Assembly: GCF_016722785.1 (NCBI RefSeq)
Contig: NZ_JAEQNE010000008.1
Span: 124,001-188,000 of the forward strand
Length of the DNA: 64,000 bases
Reading direction: 5' to 3'
Source: Ramlibacter monticola
Lineage (GTDB): Bacteria > Pseudomonadota > Gammaproteobacteria > Burkholderiales > Burkholderiaceae_C
Shown piece by piece: positions 18,403 through 26,800 of the stretch. The notes beneath the pieces were generated by a model that saw only the letters and a list, made by a program, of their open reading frames with translations, was not told where the DNA came from and searched no databases. The position numbers were made by a program, and so were the translations under genes. Within the stretch, counting starts at the first letter, position 1, and every line of letters begins with the position of its first letter.

Positions 18403-18945
18403 CTATTTGCCCGGTTTCAGGCGGCCGAGGATGGCGAACGGATTCTCCTTTTCGGCCGGTGCCGCGTCGAAGTCGGCGTCCGCCGCGGACATTTTCACGG
18501 GCTCGGGGCAGACGTCGTGGCGCGGCGCGACGGGTACCTCCATCAGGAGCTCGTCCTCCACCAGTTCCACCAGGTCGAAGCTGCGGCTCAGCACCAGCAG
18601 GTCCTCCTCCGTCTCGTCGTCCTGCGCCGCGGCCGTCGCCTCGTCGGGCACGAAGCGGAAGGAGCGGCGCACCTCCAGCGGCACGTCCACCGGGTGCAGG
18701 CAGCGCTGGCACACGAGCGGCATCACCGTGTCGGCCTCGAGGTGCACCCACACCTCGGGCTGGTGGCGCTGGGGGTTCAGCAGTTCGCCGCGGGCGCGCC
18801 AGCGCACGTTGCGGGCGTGTTCCGCCTCCTGGGTTTCCGCGACGAGCCGACCGAAGCTGCGCAGGTGCTCGCTGGTGTCGATCTCTCCGCCCTCCTCGGC
18901 GAAACGGCGCACGTCCAGGCGGTGCGGGTCGAAATCCTTGGCCAT
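18403..18945 (-). CDS. yceD: DUF177 / YceD family protein
   Basis: A 180-residue protein starting MAKDFDPHRLDVRRFAE. It has the Cys pairs of the family (CQRC near residue 75 and DVC near 145) and an acidic central region. YceD proteins are encoded next to rpmF and have been linked to 23S rRNA accumulation in some bacteria and plastids; the function here is inferred. It ends ENPFAILGRLKPGK, a typical C-terminus. It is divergent from maf. Confidence 0.9.
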   Translation of the reverse strand: MAKDFDPHRLDVRRFAEEGGEIDTSEHLRSFGRLVAETQEAEHARNVRWRARGELLNPQRHQPEVWVHLEADTVMPLVCQRCLHPVDVPLEVRRSFRFVPDEATAAAQDDETEEDLLVLSRSFDLVELVEDELLMEVPVAPRHDVCPEPVKMSAADADFDAAPAEKENPFAILGRLKPGK

Positions 18946-18971
18946 GAATTCAGTGTAAGAGAATCGGCGGC

Positions 18972-19577
18972 ATGGCCTTGTCTTCCGTCGTCCCACAGAG
19001 CCGTGCGCTCGTGCTCGGTTCCACGTCGGTGTATCGCCGCGAGTTGCTCGCGCGCCTTCGCCTGCCGTTCAGCATCGAACCGCCGTTCGTCGACGAGTCG
19101 CCGCTGGCGCACGAAACGCCTGAACAGTTGGCCCGCCGCCTCGCGGCCGCCAAGGCCGCCGCGGTGGCGCACAGGCACCCGGCCGCCATCGTGATCGGCT
19201 CCGACCAGGTCGCCGACCTCGACGGCGAGCCGCTGGGCAAGCCGGGCAACCACGCCAACGCCGTCGCCCAGTTGCAGCGCATGAGCGGCCGCGTGGTGAC
19301 CTTCCAGACCGCGCTGACCGTGATGTGCGAGGAAACCGGCTTCGTGCAGCACGAGCTCGCGCCGGTGCGCGTGCGCTTCCGCGAGCTGGAGGCCGCCGAG
19401 ATCGAGGCCTACCTGCTGGCCGAACAGCCCTACGACTGCGCCGGCAGCGCGCGCAGCGAAGGCCTGGGCATCGCGCTGCTGGACGCGATCGACAGCGACG
19501 ACCCGACGGCGCTGGTGGGCCTGCCCTTGATCCGCACCTGCCGCATGCTGCGCGCCGCCGGCCTGCGCGTGTTCTGA
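18972..19577 (+). CDS. Maf/YceF nucleotide pyrophosphatase
   Basis: House-cleaning nucleoside triphosphate pyrophosphatase of the Maf family. The 201-residue product has the N-terminal LGSTSVYRRELLARL motif, the catalytic IGSDQVADLDGEPLGKPG segment and DCAGSARSEGLG. The SDQVADLDG and GSARSEG variants resemble the YceF (7-methyl-GTP) branch more than the dTTP/UTP branch. The A of the TGA stop is the A of the next gene's ATG. Confidence 0.9.
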   Translation: MALSSVVPQSRALVLGSTSVYRRELLARLRLPFSIEPPFVDESPLAHETPEQLARRLAAAKAAAVAHRHPAAIVIGSDQVADLDGEPLGKPGNHANAVAQLQRMSGRVVTFQTALTVMCEETGFVQHELAPVRVRFRELEAAEIEAYLLAEQPYDCAGSARSEGLGIALLDAIDSDDPTALVGLPLIRTCRMLRAAGLRVF

Positions 19578-20335
19578 TGGCGGGCCGCCTCTACCTGGTG
19601 CCGGCGCCGCTGGACTTCGGCTGCGATCCGCCGGTGGCGATCGCCGAGGTGCTGCCGGCCGGCACGATCGCCGTCGCGGCGCGCCTCACGCACTGGATCT
19701 GCGAGAACGCGAAGACCGCGCGCGCCTACCTGAAGCGCGTGGGCGAGGCGCAGCCGCTCGCGCTGCCGCTGCAGCAGCAGCGCATCGCGGAGCTGCCGCG
19801 CGAGGTGCACAAGAAGGGCGACCACAAGCCTTCGTCCTTCGATGCGCGCCCGCTGCTGCAGGCGGCGACGGAGGGCGAGGACATGGGCCTGCTGAGCGAA
19901 GCGGGCATGCCGGCCATCGCCGATCCCGGATCTTCCGTCGTGCGGGCCGCGCACGAACTCGGGATCGAGGTGGTCCCGCTGGTGGGGCCGGTGTCGCTGC
20001 TGCTGACGCTGGCGGCGAGCGGGCTGAACGGGCAGAACTTCGCCTTCGTCGGCTACCTGCCGCAGGACGGCGCGGCGCGGGCGCAGCGCCTGCGCGAGCT
20101 GGAAGCCCTGGCGCTGCGCACAGGGCAGACGCAGCTGTTCATCGAGACGCCGTACCGCAACGAGGCGGTGTGGCAGGCGCTGCTGCAGGCACTGAAGCCG
20201 CAGACGCGGGTGGCGGTGGGCTCGGGGCTGACGCTGCCGACCGCGAGCTGCCGCAGTGCGGCGGTGGCGGCGTGGAAGATCCAGCCGGCTCCCGTGCGCA
20301 ACGACGTGCCCGCGGTGTTCGCGATCGGCGCCTGA
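19577..20335 (+). CDS. RsmI-like SAM-dependent methyltransferase
   Basis: A 252-residue member of the tetrapyrrole-methylase fold superfamily (COG0313, the RsmI group). Visible motifs are LYLVPAPLD at the start, GLLSEAGMPAIADPGSSVV (the SAM/substrate loop, about residues 103-121) and PLVGPVSLLLTLAASGLNG. The short N-terminus and divergent sequence suggest an RsmI paralogue rather than the 16S rRNA C1402 enzyme itself. It overlaps maf by 1 nt. Its TGA directly abuts the sppA stop on the other strand, forming TGATCA. Confidence 0.85.
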   Translation: MAGRLYLVPAPLDFGCDPPVAIAEVLPAGTIAVAARLTHWICENAKTARAYLKRVGEAQPLALPLQQQRIAELPREVHKKGDHKPSSFDARPLLQAATEGEDMGLLSEAGMPAIADPGSSVVRAAHELGIEVVPLVGPVSLLLTLAASGLNGQNFAFVGYLPQDGAARAQRLRELEALALRTGQTQLFIETPYRNEAVWQALLQALKPQTRVAVGSGLTLPTASCRSAAVAAWKIQPAPVRNDVPAVFAIGA

Positions 20336-21346
20336 TCAGCGCAGCGCCGGGGCTTCGCGCAGCGCCTTCACGGCGCCCTCGCCCATCGCCGCGCCGAAGC
20401 GCTTGGCCAGCTTCTCGGCCACGTTCTCGTGGCGCGTGTAGTCCACGAGTTCCTCCGCCTTGATCACCTCGCGGGCGACGTAGTCCAGGTTGCCCAGCTG
20501 GTCGGCCAGGCCCAGGTCCACCGCCTGCTGGCCGGTCCAGAACAGGCCGCTGAACAGCTCCGGCACTTCCTTCAGGCGCTTGCCGCGGCCGGTGCGCACG
20601 ACGTCGATGAACTGGCGGTGCACCACGTCCAGCATCTGCTGGGCGTGCGCGCGGTGGCGGTCGGTCTGCGGGCTGAACGGGTCGAGGAAGCCCTTGTTCT
20701 CGCCCGCCGTGAACAGGCGGCGTTCCACGCCCAGCTTGTCCATCAGGCCGACGAAGCCGAAGCCCTCCATCAGCACGCCGATGCTGCCCACCATGCTGGC
20801 CTTGTCGACGAAGATGCGGTCGGCCGAGACGGCGATGTAGTAGGCGGCGGAGGCGCAGGACTCCTCGACGACGGCATACAGCGGCTTCTTGTAGCGGGCC
20901 TTCAGCCGCCGCAGTTCGTCGTTGATGATGCCGGCCTGCACCGGGCTGCCGCCCGGCGAATTGATCAGGAGCACCACGCCCTGCGCGCCCTGGTCCTCGA
21001 AGGCGGCCTTCGCCGCGGCCACGATGAATTCGGCGCTGGCCTCGCTCTTGGGGCCGATCTCGCCGTCGATCTCGATCACCGCCGTGTGCGGCGTCGCCTT
21101 GTCGGCGCCGGGGGAGCCGCGGTAGGTGAGCGTCCAGATCACGACGATGAAGAAGGCGAGCCACGCGAGCCGCACGAAGGTGCGCCAGCGGCGCTGGGCC
21201 TTCTGCTCCTCCAGCGTGGCGAACAGCAGCTTCTCCAGCGTGTTGCGCTCCCAGCCGGGAATGCCCTCGGCCCGCGGCGTGCTGGCGACGGGCGCGGCGG
21301 GCGTGGTCGGCGGCGGCGCCGGCGGCAGGTCGGAATCGTTGTTCAT
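20336..21346 (-). CDS. sppA: S49 family signal peptide peptidase SppA
   Basis: Membrane-anchored serine protease that degrades cleaved signal peptides. The 336-residue short form has one transmembrane segment at about 61-78 (FVRLAWLAFFIVVIWTL). The Ser/Lys protease core contains INSPGGSP, ESCASAAYYIAVSADRI and DKASMVGSIGV, with the serine nucleophile and a downstream lysine. The Pro/Ala-rich N-terminus is cytoplasmic. It starts 1 nt after the Rieske gene stop. Confidence 0.93.
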   Translation of the reverse strand: MNNDSDLPPAPPPTTPAAPVASTPRAEGIPGWERNTLEKLLFATLEEQKAQRRWRTFVRLAWLAFFIVVIWTLTYRGSPGADKATPHTAVIEIDGEIGPKSEASAEFIVAAAKAAFEDQGAQGVVLLINSPGGSPVQAGIINDELRRLKARYKKPLYAVVEESCASAAYYIAVSADRIFVDKASMVGSIGVLMEGFGFVGLMDKLGVERRLFTAGENKGFLDPFSPQTDRHRAHAQQMLDVVHRQFIDVVRTGRGKRLKEVPELFSGLFWTGQQAVDLGLADQLGNLDYVAREVIKAEELVDYTRHENVAEKLAKRFGAAMGEGAVKALREAPALR

Positions 21347-21347
21347 G

Positions 21348-21716
21348 TCAGAAGGTGACCGGTTTCAGGTTGAAGGCAGTATGCCAGTGCACCACGCCCT
21401 CGCTTTCGCTCGTCGCGATGCGCACCAGAGGTCCCCGGCAGGGGCCGCCCGCGCAGGCGCCGGTGTCGGGGTGGTAGACAGCGCCGTGCGTGCCGCACAG
21501 GAGCCAGCGGCCGCTGTCGTCGAAGAACCGGTCCGGTTGCCAGTCCATTTCCATGGCCACGTGCGCGCAGCGATTCAGGTAGGCGTGGACCTGGCCCTTC
21601 CAGCGGATCGCGAAGGCGCGGCAGGTCTGGCCTCCATAGTTCACGTCGAAGGACACCGCGAGGCCCCCATCGACGAGCTCGCCCGAATTGCACAGGGGAA
21701 TGGGCTCGGCGTCCAT
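21348..21716 (-). CDS. Rieske [2Fe-2S] ferredoxin-type protein
   Basis: A 122-residue stand-alone Rieske domain. The ligand motifs are CAH at about residues 52-54 and CGTH at about 74-77, on either side of WQPDRFFDDSGRWLL. It has no oxygenase domain. The start MDAEPIPLCNSGEL at 21716 fits; a longer frame would run through gph. It lies between gph and sppA, as is common in Burkholderiales. Its electron-transfer partner is unknown. Confidence 0.9.
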   Translation of the reverse strand: MDAEPIPLCNSGELVDGGLAVSFDVNYGGQTCRAFAIRWKGQVHAYLNRCAHVAMEMDWQPDRFFDDSGRWLLCGTHGAVYHPDTGACAGGPCRGPLVRIATSESEGVVHWHTAFNLKPVTF

Positions 21717-21720
21717 GCCT

Positions 21721-22389
21721 TCAGGCGTTTTCCAGCAGCCAGTCGTGCAGCTCGCGCACCGAGTGCACGACGGCGCGCGGCGACAGGGCCTCGAAACCGT
21801 CCGTCGCATGGGCCCCGTAGCCGACCCCGAGGCTGGCGCAGCCCGCATTGAGCGCCATCTGCAGGTCGTGCGTCGTGTCGCCGACCATCAGCGTCCGTTC
21901 GGGTTCGGCGCCGAATTCGCGCATCAGCTCCAGCAGCATGCGCGGATCGGGCTTGCCGGCGGTCTCGTCGGCGGTGCGCGAGCCGTCGAACACGCCGGCG
22001 AGCTGCGCCGATTTGAGCGCCTCGTCGAGGCCCCGGCGCGACTTGCCCGTGGCCACGGCCAGCCAGTGGTGGCGTTCGCGCAGCTGCGCCAGCATGGGCA
22101 GCACGCCGTCGAACAGGGTGATGTCGTCCTGGTGCGCCAGGTAGTGCTTGCGGTAGTGCGAGCCCAGTTCGGCGTAGCGTTCGCGCGGCACGTCGGGGGC
22201 GGCGTGCGCCAGCGCGTCCATCAGGCCCATGCCGATCACGTAGGCGGCAGCCTCGTCGGTGGGCACGGCGCCGCCCACGTCCGCCACCGCCTGCTGGATG
22301 CAGCGGACGATGATCTTCGTGGAGTCGAACAGCGTGCCGTCCCAGTCAAAGGCGATCAGGTCGTACTGGCGCGGGCGGGATTCGGGCAT
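21721..22389 (-). CDS. gph: HAD hydrolase, Gph/PGP-like phosphatase
   Basis: A 222-residue HAD-IA phosphatase. Motif I is FDWDGTLFDS (residues 14-23), motif II is ATGKS, motif III includes ETAGKPDP and motif IV is MVGDTTHDLQMA. It resembles phosphoglycolate phosphatase; substrate cannot be assigned from sequence. Its first 44 nt overlap the end of rluC in another frame. No later ATG precedes the essential DWDG motif, so the overlap appears real. Confidence 0.9.
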   Translation of the reverse strand: MPESRPRQYDLIAFDWDGTLFDSTKIIVRCIQQAVADVGGAVPTDEAAAYVIGMGLMDALAHAAPDVPRERYAELGSHYRKHYLAHQDDITLFDGVLPMLAQLRERHHWLAVATGKSRRGLDEALKSAQLAGVFDGSRTADETAGKPDPRMLLELMREFGAEPERTLMVGDTTHDLQMALNAGCASLGVGYGAHATDGFEALSPRAVVHSVRELHDWLLENA

Positions 22390-23380
22390 GGTCGGTGAAT
22401 TTCTGCAGCTCCGGCGGCAGCGGCGCCTGCAGCGCGATGCGTTCGCCGGTGGCCGGGTGATCGAACTGTAACCGCCATGCGTGCAGGAACATGCGGCGCA
22501 GGCCCTGCCGGGCCAGGACCTTGTTCAGTTCGAAGTCGCCGTACTTGTCGTCGCCGAGGATCGGATGGCCGGCGCTGGCGAGGTGGACGCGGATCTGGTG
22601 GGTGCGGCCGGTCTTGATGGTGACTTCGAGCAGCGAGGCCCCCTCGCCCCGGCCCTCTCCCGCAGGCGGGAGAGGCAGCGCCTGGGCGACCTTGACCAGG
22701 GTGATCGAGCGCATGCCGTCCGGGTCGTCCCTGGCCACGACTCGGACGCGGCGCTCGCCGTCGGCCTGCAGGTACTTGTGCAGGGGCTGGTCGATCACCT
22801 TCTTGTTGGCGGGCCAGGCGCCGGCCACCAGGGCCAGGTAGGTCTTGCCGGTCTCGCGCTCGCGGAACTGGTCCTGCAGCTTCGTGAGGGCGGAGCGCTT
22901 CTTCGCCACCAGCAGGATGCCGGAGGTCTCGCGGTCCAGCCGGTGCACCAGTTCGAGGAACTTCGCCGCGGGCCGGGCCTGCCTCAGCTGCTCGATCACC
23001 CCGAAGCTGACGCCGCTGCCCCCGTGGACCGCCACGCCGGCCGGCTTGTCGATGGCCACCAGGTGCTCGTCCTCGAACAGGAGCGGGAATTCCCGCGCGG
23101 GCGCCGGCTTTTCGGCCTTGAGCGCCGCGGCCTCGGACATCCGCACCGGCGGGATCCGCACGATGTCGCCGTTCTCCACCCGGGCATCGGCGGAGGAGCG
23201 GCCCTTGTTCACCCGCACCTCGCCGGAGCGGATGATCCGGTAGACGTGCGTCTTCGGGACGCCCTTGAGCATCCGGATCAGGAAATTGTCCAGGCGCTGG
23301 CCGGCCGACTCCTCCCCGACGGTCAGGAATTGGACCTCGGCGCTTGCAGGGGGCGAACCGCCCCCTATAATCTGTTTCAC
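22346..23380 (-). CDS. rluC: Ribosomal large subunit pseudouridine synthase RluC
   Basis: Isomerises U955/U2504/U2580 of 23S rRNA in E. coli. The 344-residue product has an N-terminal S4 domain (GQRLDNFLIRMLKGVPKTHVY), the catalytic HRLDRETSG segment and the C-terminal KTGRTHQIRVH motif. The start is taken as GTG 23380 (MKQIIGGGSPP), since the upstream in-frame region has no conserved sequence. Between VKVAQ and LLEVTIKTG lies an in-frame stretch, ALPLPPAGEGRGEGAS, encoded by a palindromic repeat (22654-22675). It overlaps gph by 44 nt and is divergent from rne. Confidence 0.94.
   Translation of the reverse strand: MKQIIGGGSPPASAEVQFLTVGEESAGQRLDNFLIRMLKGVPKTHVYRIIRSGEVRVNKGRSSADARVENGDIVRIPPVRMSEAAALKAEKPAPAREFPLLFEDEHLVAIDKPAGVAVHGGSGVSFGVIEQLRQARPAAKFLELVHRLDRETSGILLVAKKRSALTKLQDQFRERETGKTYLALVAGAWPANKKVIDQPLHKYLQADGERRVRVVARDDPDGMRSITLVKVAQALPLPPAGEGRGEGASLLEVTIKTGRTHQIRVHLASAGHPILGDDKYGDFELNKVLARQGLRRMFLHAWRLQFDHPATGERIALQAPLPPELQKFTDHARIPPAPVRPDRL
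22640..22682. repeat. Dispersed palindromic repeat inserted inside rluC
   Basis: Contains a perfect 10-bp inverted repeat, CCTCTCCCGC-AG-GCGGGAGAGG (22654-22675), flanked by CCCTCGCCCCGGCC. Its translation on the rluC strand, LPLPPAGEGRGEG, is a peptide I recognise as the usual in-frame reading of a widespread proteobacterial intergenic repeat. It keeps the rluC frame and falls in a surface region before the conserved KTGRTHQIRVH motif. Confidence 0.75.
23344..23371 (+). promoter_or_regulatory. Sigma-70-type promoter for rne
   Basis: TTGCAG (23344-23349), a 16-nt spacer and a perfect TATAAT (23366-23371) on the plus strand give a good promoter. It lies at the very start of the divergent rluC coding region and predicts transcription from about 23378, leaving an rne leader of about 510 nt. 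Confidence 0.75.
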
Positions 23381-23887
23381 CAGGGTAACGCTGTAAGTGG
23401 TTGATTTGGCTGGCAGTTTAGTCCACGCCCACCACCGAGGCACTGGCAGGTCGATGCCACCGGTACCGACGCGCGCACAAATAGGGCCATTTGGCCTCCG
23501 TAGCGTGCGCCCGGCCCCGGCACGGTCCGGCTCTTCGAAACACTGAACGGAATACAAAGTCCGCCAGCATGGCGCTGGCGGACGGATCAAAGCGAGACAA
23601 CCCGGTGCTGATGGTGCTCCTCCTGGCTTTCTGGCGCTGGCTGCTGCTGGCGCCCGCCATCCAGGTCCCATGGCCCTTGGCCGGCGTGCTCCCCACCGCT
23701 GCGTTTGCGGTACGGCGCCGGCACCTCCTCGCCCCCATCCCTGCGCCCTTGCGAAGGTTGCTGAGCTAGAGAGCTCCAGCGCAACCCGTTGCACATCGGC
23801 CATTCCCTCCGTTTCGAAGCGTCCCTCCGGCATCGTTGGACCCCTTGAGAAGGGTCCTGAGTGTTTGACAACAAGAAGGTGACGCTA
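23381..23887 (+). other. Long rne 5' leader and rluC/rne divergent region
   Basis: About 507 nt with no convincing gene. If the promoter at 23344-23371 is used, nearly all of it is rne 5' UTR. E. coli rne likewise has a long leader (about 360 nt) that RNase E cleaves to autoregulate its own mRNA. A-rich stretches such as GAACGGAATACAAAG near 23545 are plausible single-strand cleavage regions. The rluC promoter must also lie here on the minus strand but is not obvious. Confidence 0.55.
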
Positions 23888-26800
23888 ATGAAGCGGATGC
23901 TGATCAATGCCACCCAGGCCGAAGAACGCCGGCTGGCCATCGTCGACGGGCAGAAGCTGCTCGACTACGAGATCGAAATCGAAGGGCGCGAACAGCGCAA
24001 GGGCAACATCTACAAGGCCGTCGTGACGCGCGTGGAGCCGTCGCTGGAGGCCTGTTTCGTGGATTACGGCGAGGATCGCCACGGATTCCTGCCGTTCAAG
24101 GAGATTTCCAAGCAGTTCTTCGCCCCGGGCGTGGCGCCCTCGCAGGCGCGGATCAACGACGCGATCAAGGAAGGCCAGGAGCTGCTGGTCCAGGTCGAGA
24201 AGGAAGAGCGCGGCAACAAGGGCGCGGCCCTGACGACCTTCATCTCGCTGGCCGGGCGCTACGTGGTCCTGATGCCCAACAACCCGCGCGGCGGCGGCGT
24301 CAGCCGGCGCATCGAGGGCGACGACCGGGCCGAGCTCAAGGAGGCGATGGACCAGCTGGAATATCCCAACGGGATGTCCATCATCGCCCGCACGGCCGGC
24401 ATCGGCCGCAGCGCGCCGGAACTGCAGTGGGACCTGAACTACCTGCTGAAGCTGTGGGGCGCCATCGAAGGCGCGGCCAAGGGCGGCAAGGGCGCCTTCC
24501 TGATCTACCAGGAATCGAGCCTGGTGATCCGCGCGATCCGCGACTACTTCAACAGCGACATCGGCGACATCCTGATCGATACCGACGATATCTTCGATCA
24601 GGCGCACCAGTTCATGTCGCATGTCATGCCCGAGCATGCGACCAAGGTGAAGCGCTACCGCGACGATTCACCCCTGTTCTCCCGCTTCCAGATCGAGCAC
24701 CAGATCGAGTCGGCCTACGCCCGCGAGGTCAAGCTGCCCTCCGGCGGCGTGGTCGTGATCGACCACACGGAAGCGCTGGTCTCGATCGACGTCAACTCGG
24801 CCCGTGCCATCAAGGGCGGCGACATCGAGGAGACCGCGACCCGCACCAACCTGGAAGCCGCCGACGAAGTGGCGCGCCAGATGCGGCTGCGCGACCTGGG
24901 CGGCCTGATCGTCATCGACTTCATCGACATGGAGGAGTCGAAGAACCGGCGCGACGTGGAGAACCGCCTGCGCGACGCCCTGCGGCAGGACCGCGCCCGG
25001 GTGCAGTTCGGCTCGATCAGCAAGTTCGGCCTGATGGAGATGAGCCGCCAGCGCCTGCGCCCGGCCCTGTCCGAAGGCGCGTCGGTCCCCTGCCCGCGCT
25101 GCGGCGGCCACGGCCACATCCGCGACACGGAAAGCTCGGCACTGCAGATCCTGCGGATCATCCAGGAAGAGTCCATGAAGGACAGCACCGCGGCCGTGCA
25201 GGTCCAGGTGCCGGTGGAGGTCGCCTCCTTCCTGCTGAACGAGAAGCGCACCGAGATCGCCAAGATCGAGCTGAAGCAGAAGATCAGCGTGCTGATGATC
25301 CCCAACAAGACGCTGGAGACGCCCAACTACCGTCTCGAGCGCCTGAAGCACGACGACCCGCGGCTGGACAACCTGAAGGCCAGCTACCACATGGCCGAGG
25401 ACTTCGACGAGGCCACGACGGTGACGCGCCGCTCGCACGAGCGCGTGAACAAGCAGGAGCCGGTGATCAAGGGCGTGCTGCCGGATGCGCCCGCCCCGAT
25501 GCCGGTACCCAAGCCGGCCGCGCCGGAGCCGGTTGCCAAGGCCGCGCCGGCCCCGGCCGCCGCGCCCGTGCCGCAGGCGCCCGCCGAGCGGGGCTTCTTC
25601 GCCTGGTTCAAGAGCGTGCTGGGCCTGGCGCCCGCCGCCGAACCCGCGCCGGCGCCGGCTGCGGCCGCCCCCGAGGCGAAGAAGGAAGACAAGCGTGAAG
25701 GCCGCGGCGAGCGCCGCGATGGCCGCCGCGGCGAAGGCCGGGGCGAGCGTGGCGGTCGCGACCGCCGCCGGGAAGGCGAACCGCGGCGCGAGCGCGCCGC
25801 GGCGGAGGGCGAAGGCGCCGGGCAGCGGCCGGAAGGCCAGCAGGGCCGCGGCCAGGAAGGCCGGCGCGAACGCGGTGAACGCGGTGAACGCGGTGAACGC
25901 GGTGGGCGCGGCGAAGGACGCGAACAGCGTGAAAGCCGCGAACAGCGTGAAGGTCGCGAGCCGCGCGAAGCCCGCGAGGGTCGCGAACCGCGCGAGGGCC
26001 GGGAGCCCCGAGAGGCCCGCGAAGGCCGCGAGCCGCGTGAGGCGCGCGAAGGTCGCGAGCCGCGCGAAGCCCGCGAGGGTCGCGAACCGCGTGAGGCCCG
26101 CGAAGGCCGCGAGCCGCGCGAGACCCGCGAAGGCCGCGAGCCGCGTGACGACCGCGAGCCGCGCGAGAGCCGCGAGCGCTTCGAGGCGCGCCAGCGCCGC
26201 GAGCAGCGCGAGCACCGCGAGGCGCTGGAAGGCCGCGACACCCCCGAGGAAGGCCAGCTGCCGCTGGAGGGCGTGGCCGACTCCGGCGCGCTCGAGCAGC
26301 GCGGCGACCGTCCCCCGCGCGGCGAGCGCGGCGAGCGTGGCGAGGGCCGCCGCCGTGACCGGGGCGACCGCCGCGAACGCGGCCCGCGCGAAGCCGCCCC
26401 GGACGAAGCCGCCGCGGACGCCCTGGCCGGCGCAGCCGGTTCGGTCGGCACCGTGACCGAGTCGGTGGAGCCGCAGCAGCCGCCGTCCGCCGACCCCGTG
26501 CTCGAGTCGCACACGCACTTCGACGAACGCCGCCCGGCGGAAGGCGAACCCGGCGAATCCGGTGAGCGCCGCGAGCGCCGTTCGCGCGACCGCTACGGCC
26601 GCGACCGGCAGCGCGGCGAGCGCGCCGAACGGGCGCCCGACGAAGCGATCGTGGCAGCCGGCGCGGAAGTTTCGCCGGCCGAGACGGAAGTGTTCGCCGG
26701 CCACGCGCCGATGCCGCAGGAGCACCATGCCGGGCGCCCCGCGGAGCAGGCGCAGGCCCGACCGGCCCCCGTCGCCTCGGCGGAGCCGATCCGGCTGCAC

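Noticed and set aside
18972..20335. Reading maf and the methyltransferase as one fused protein
   Set aside because: A TGA stop separates them and the methyltransferase ATG lies in a different frame at the 1-nt overlap, so these are two coupled genes.
25950..26175. CRISPR-like regular repeats
   Set aside because: The units are contiguous, in coding frame and without spacers, and they encode RNase E tail repeats. No cas genes are present.
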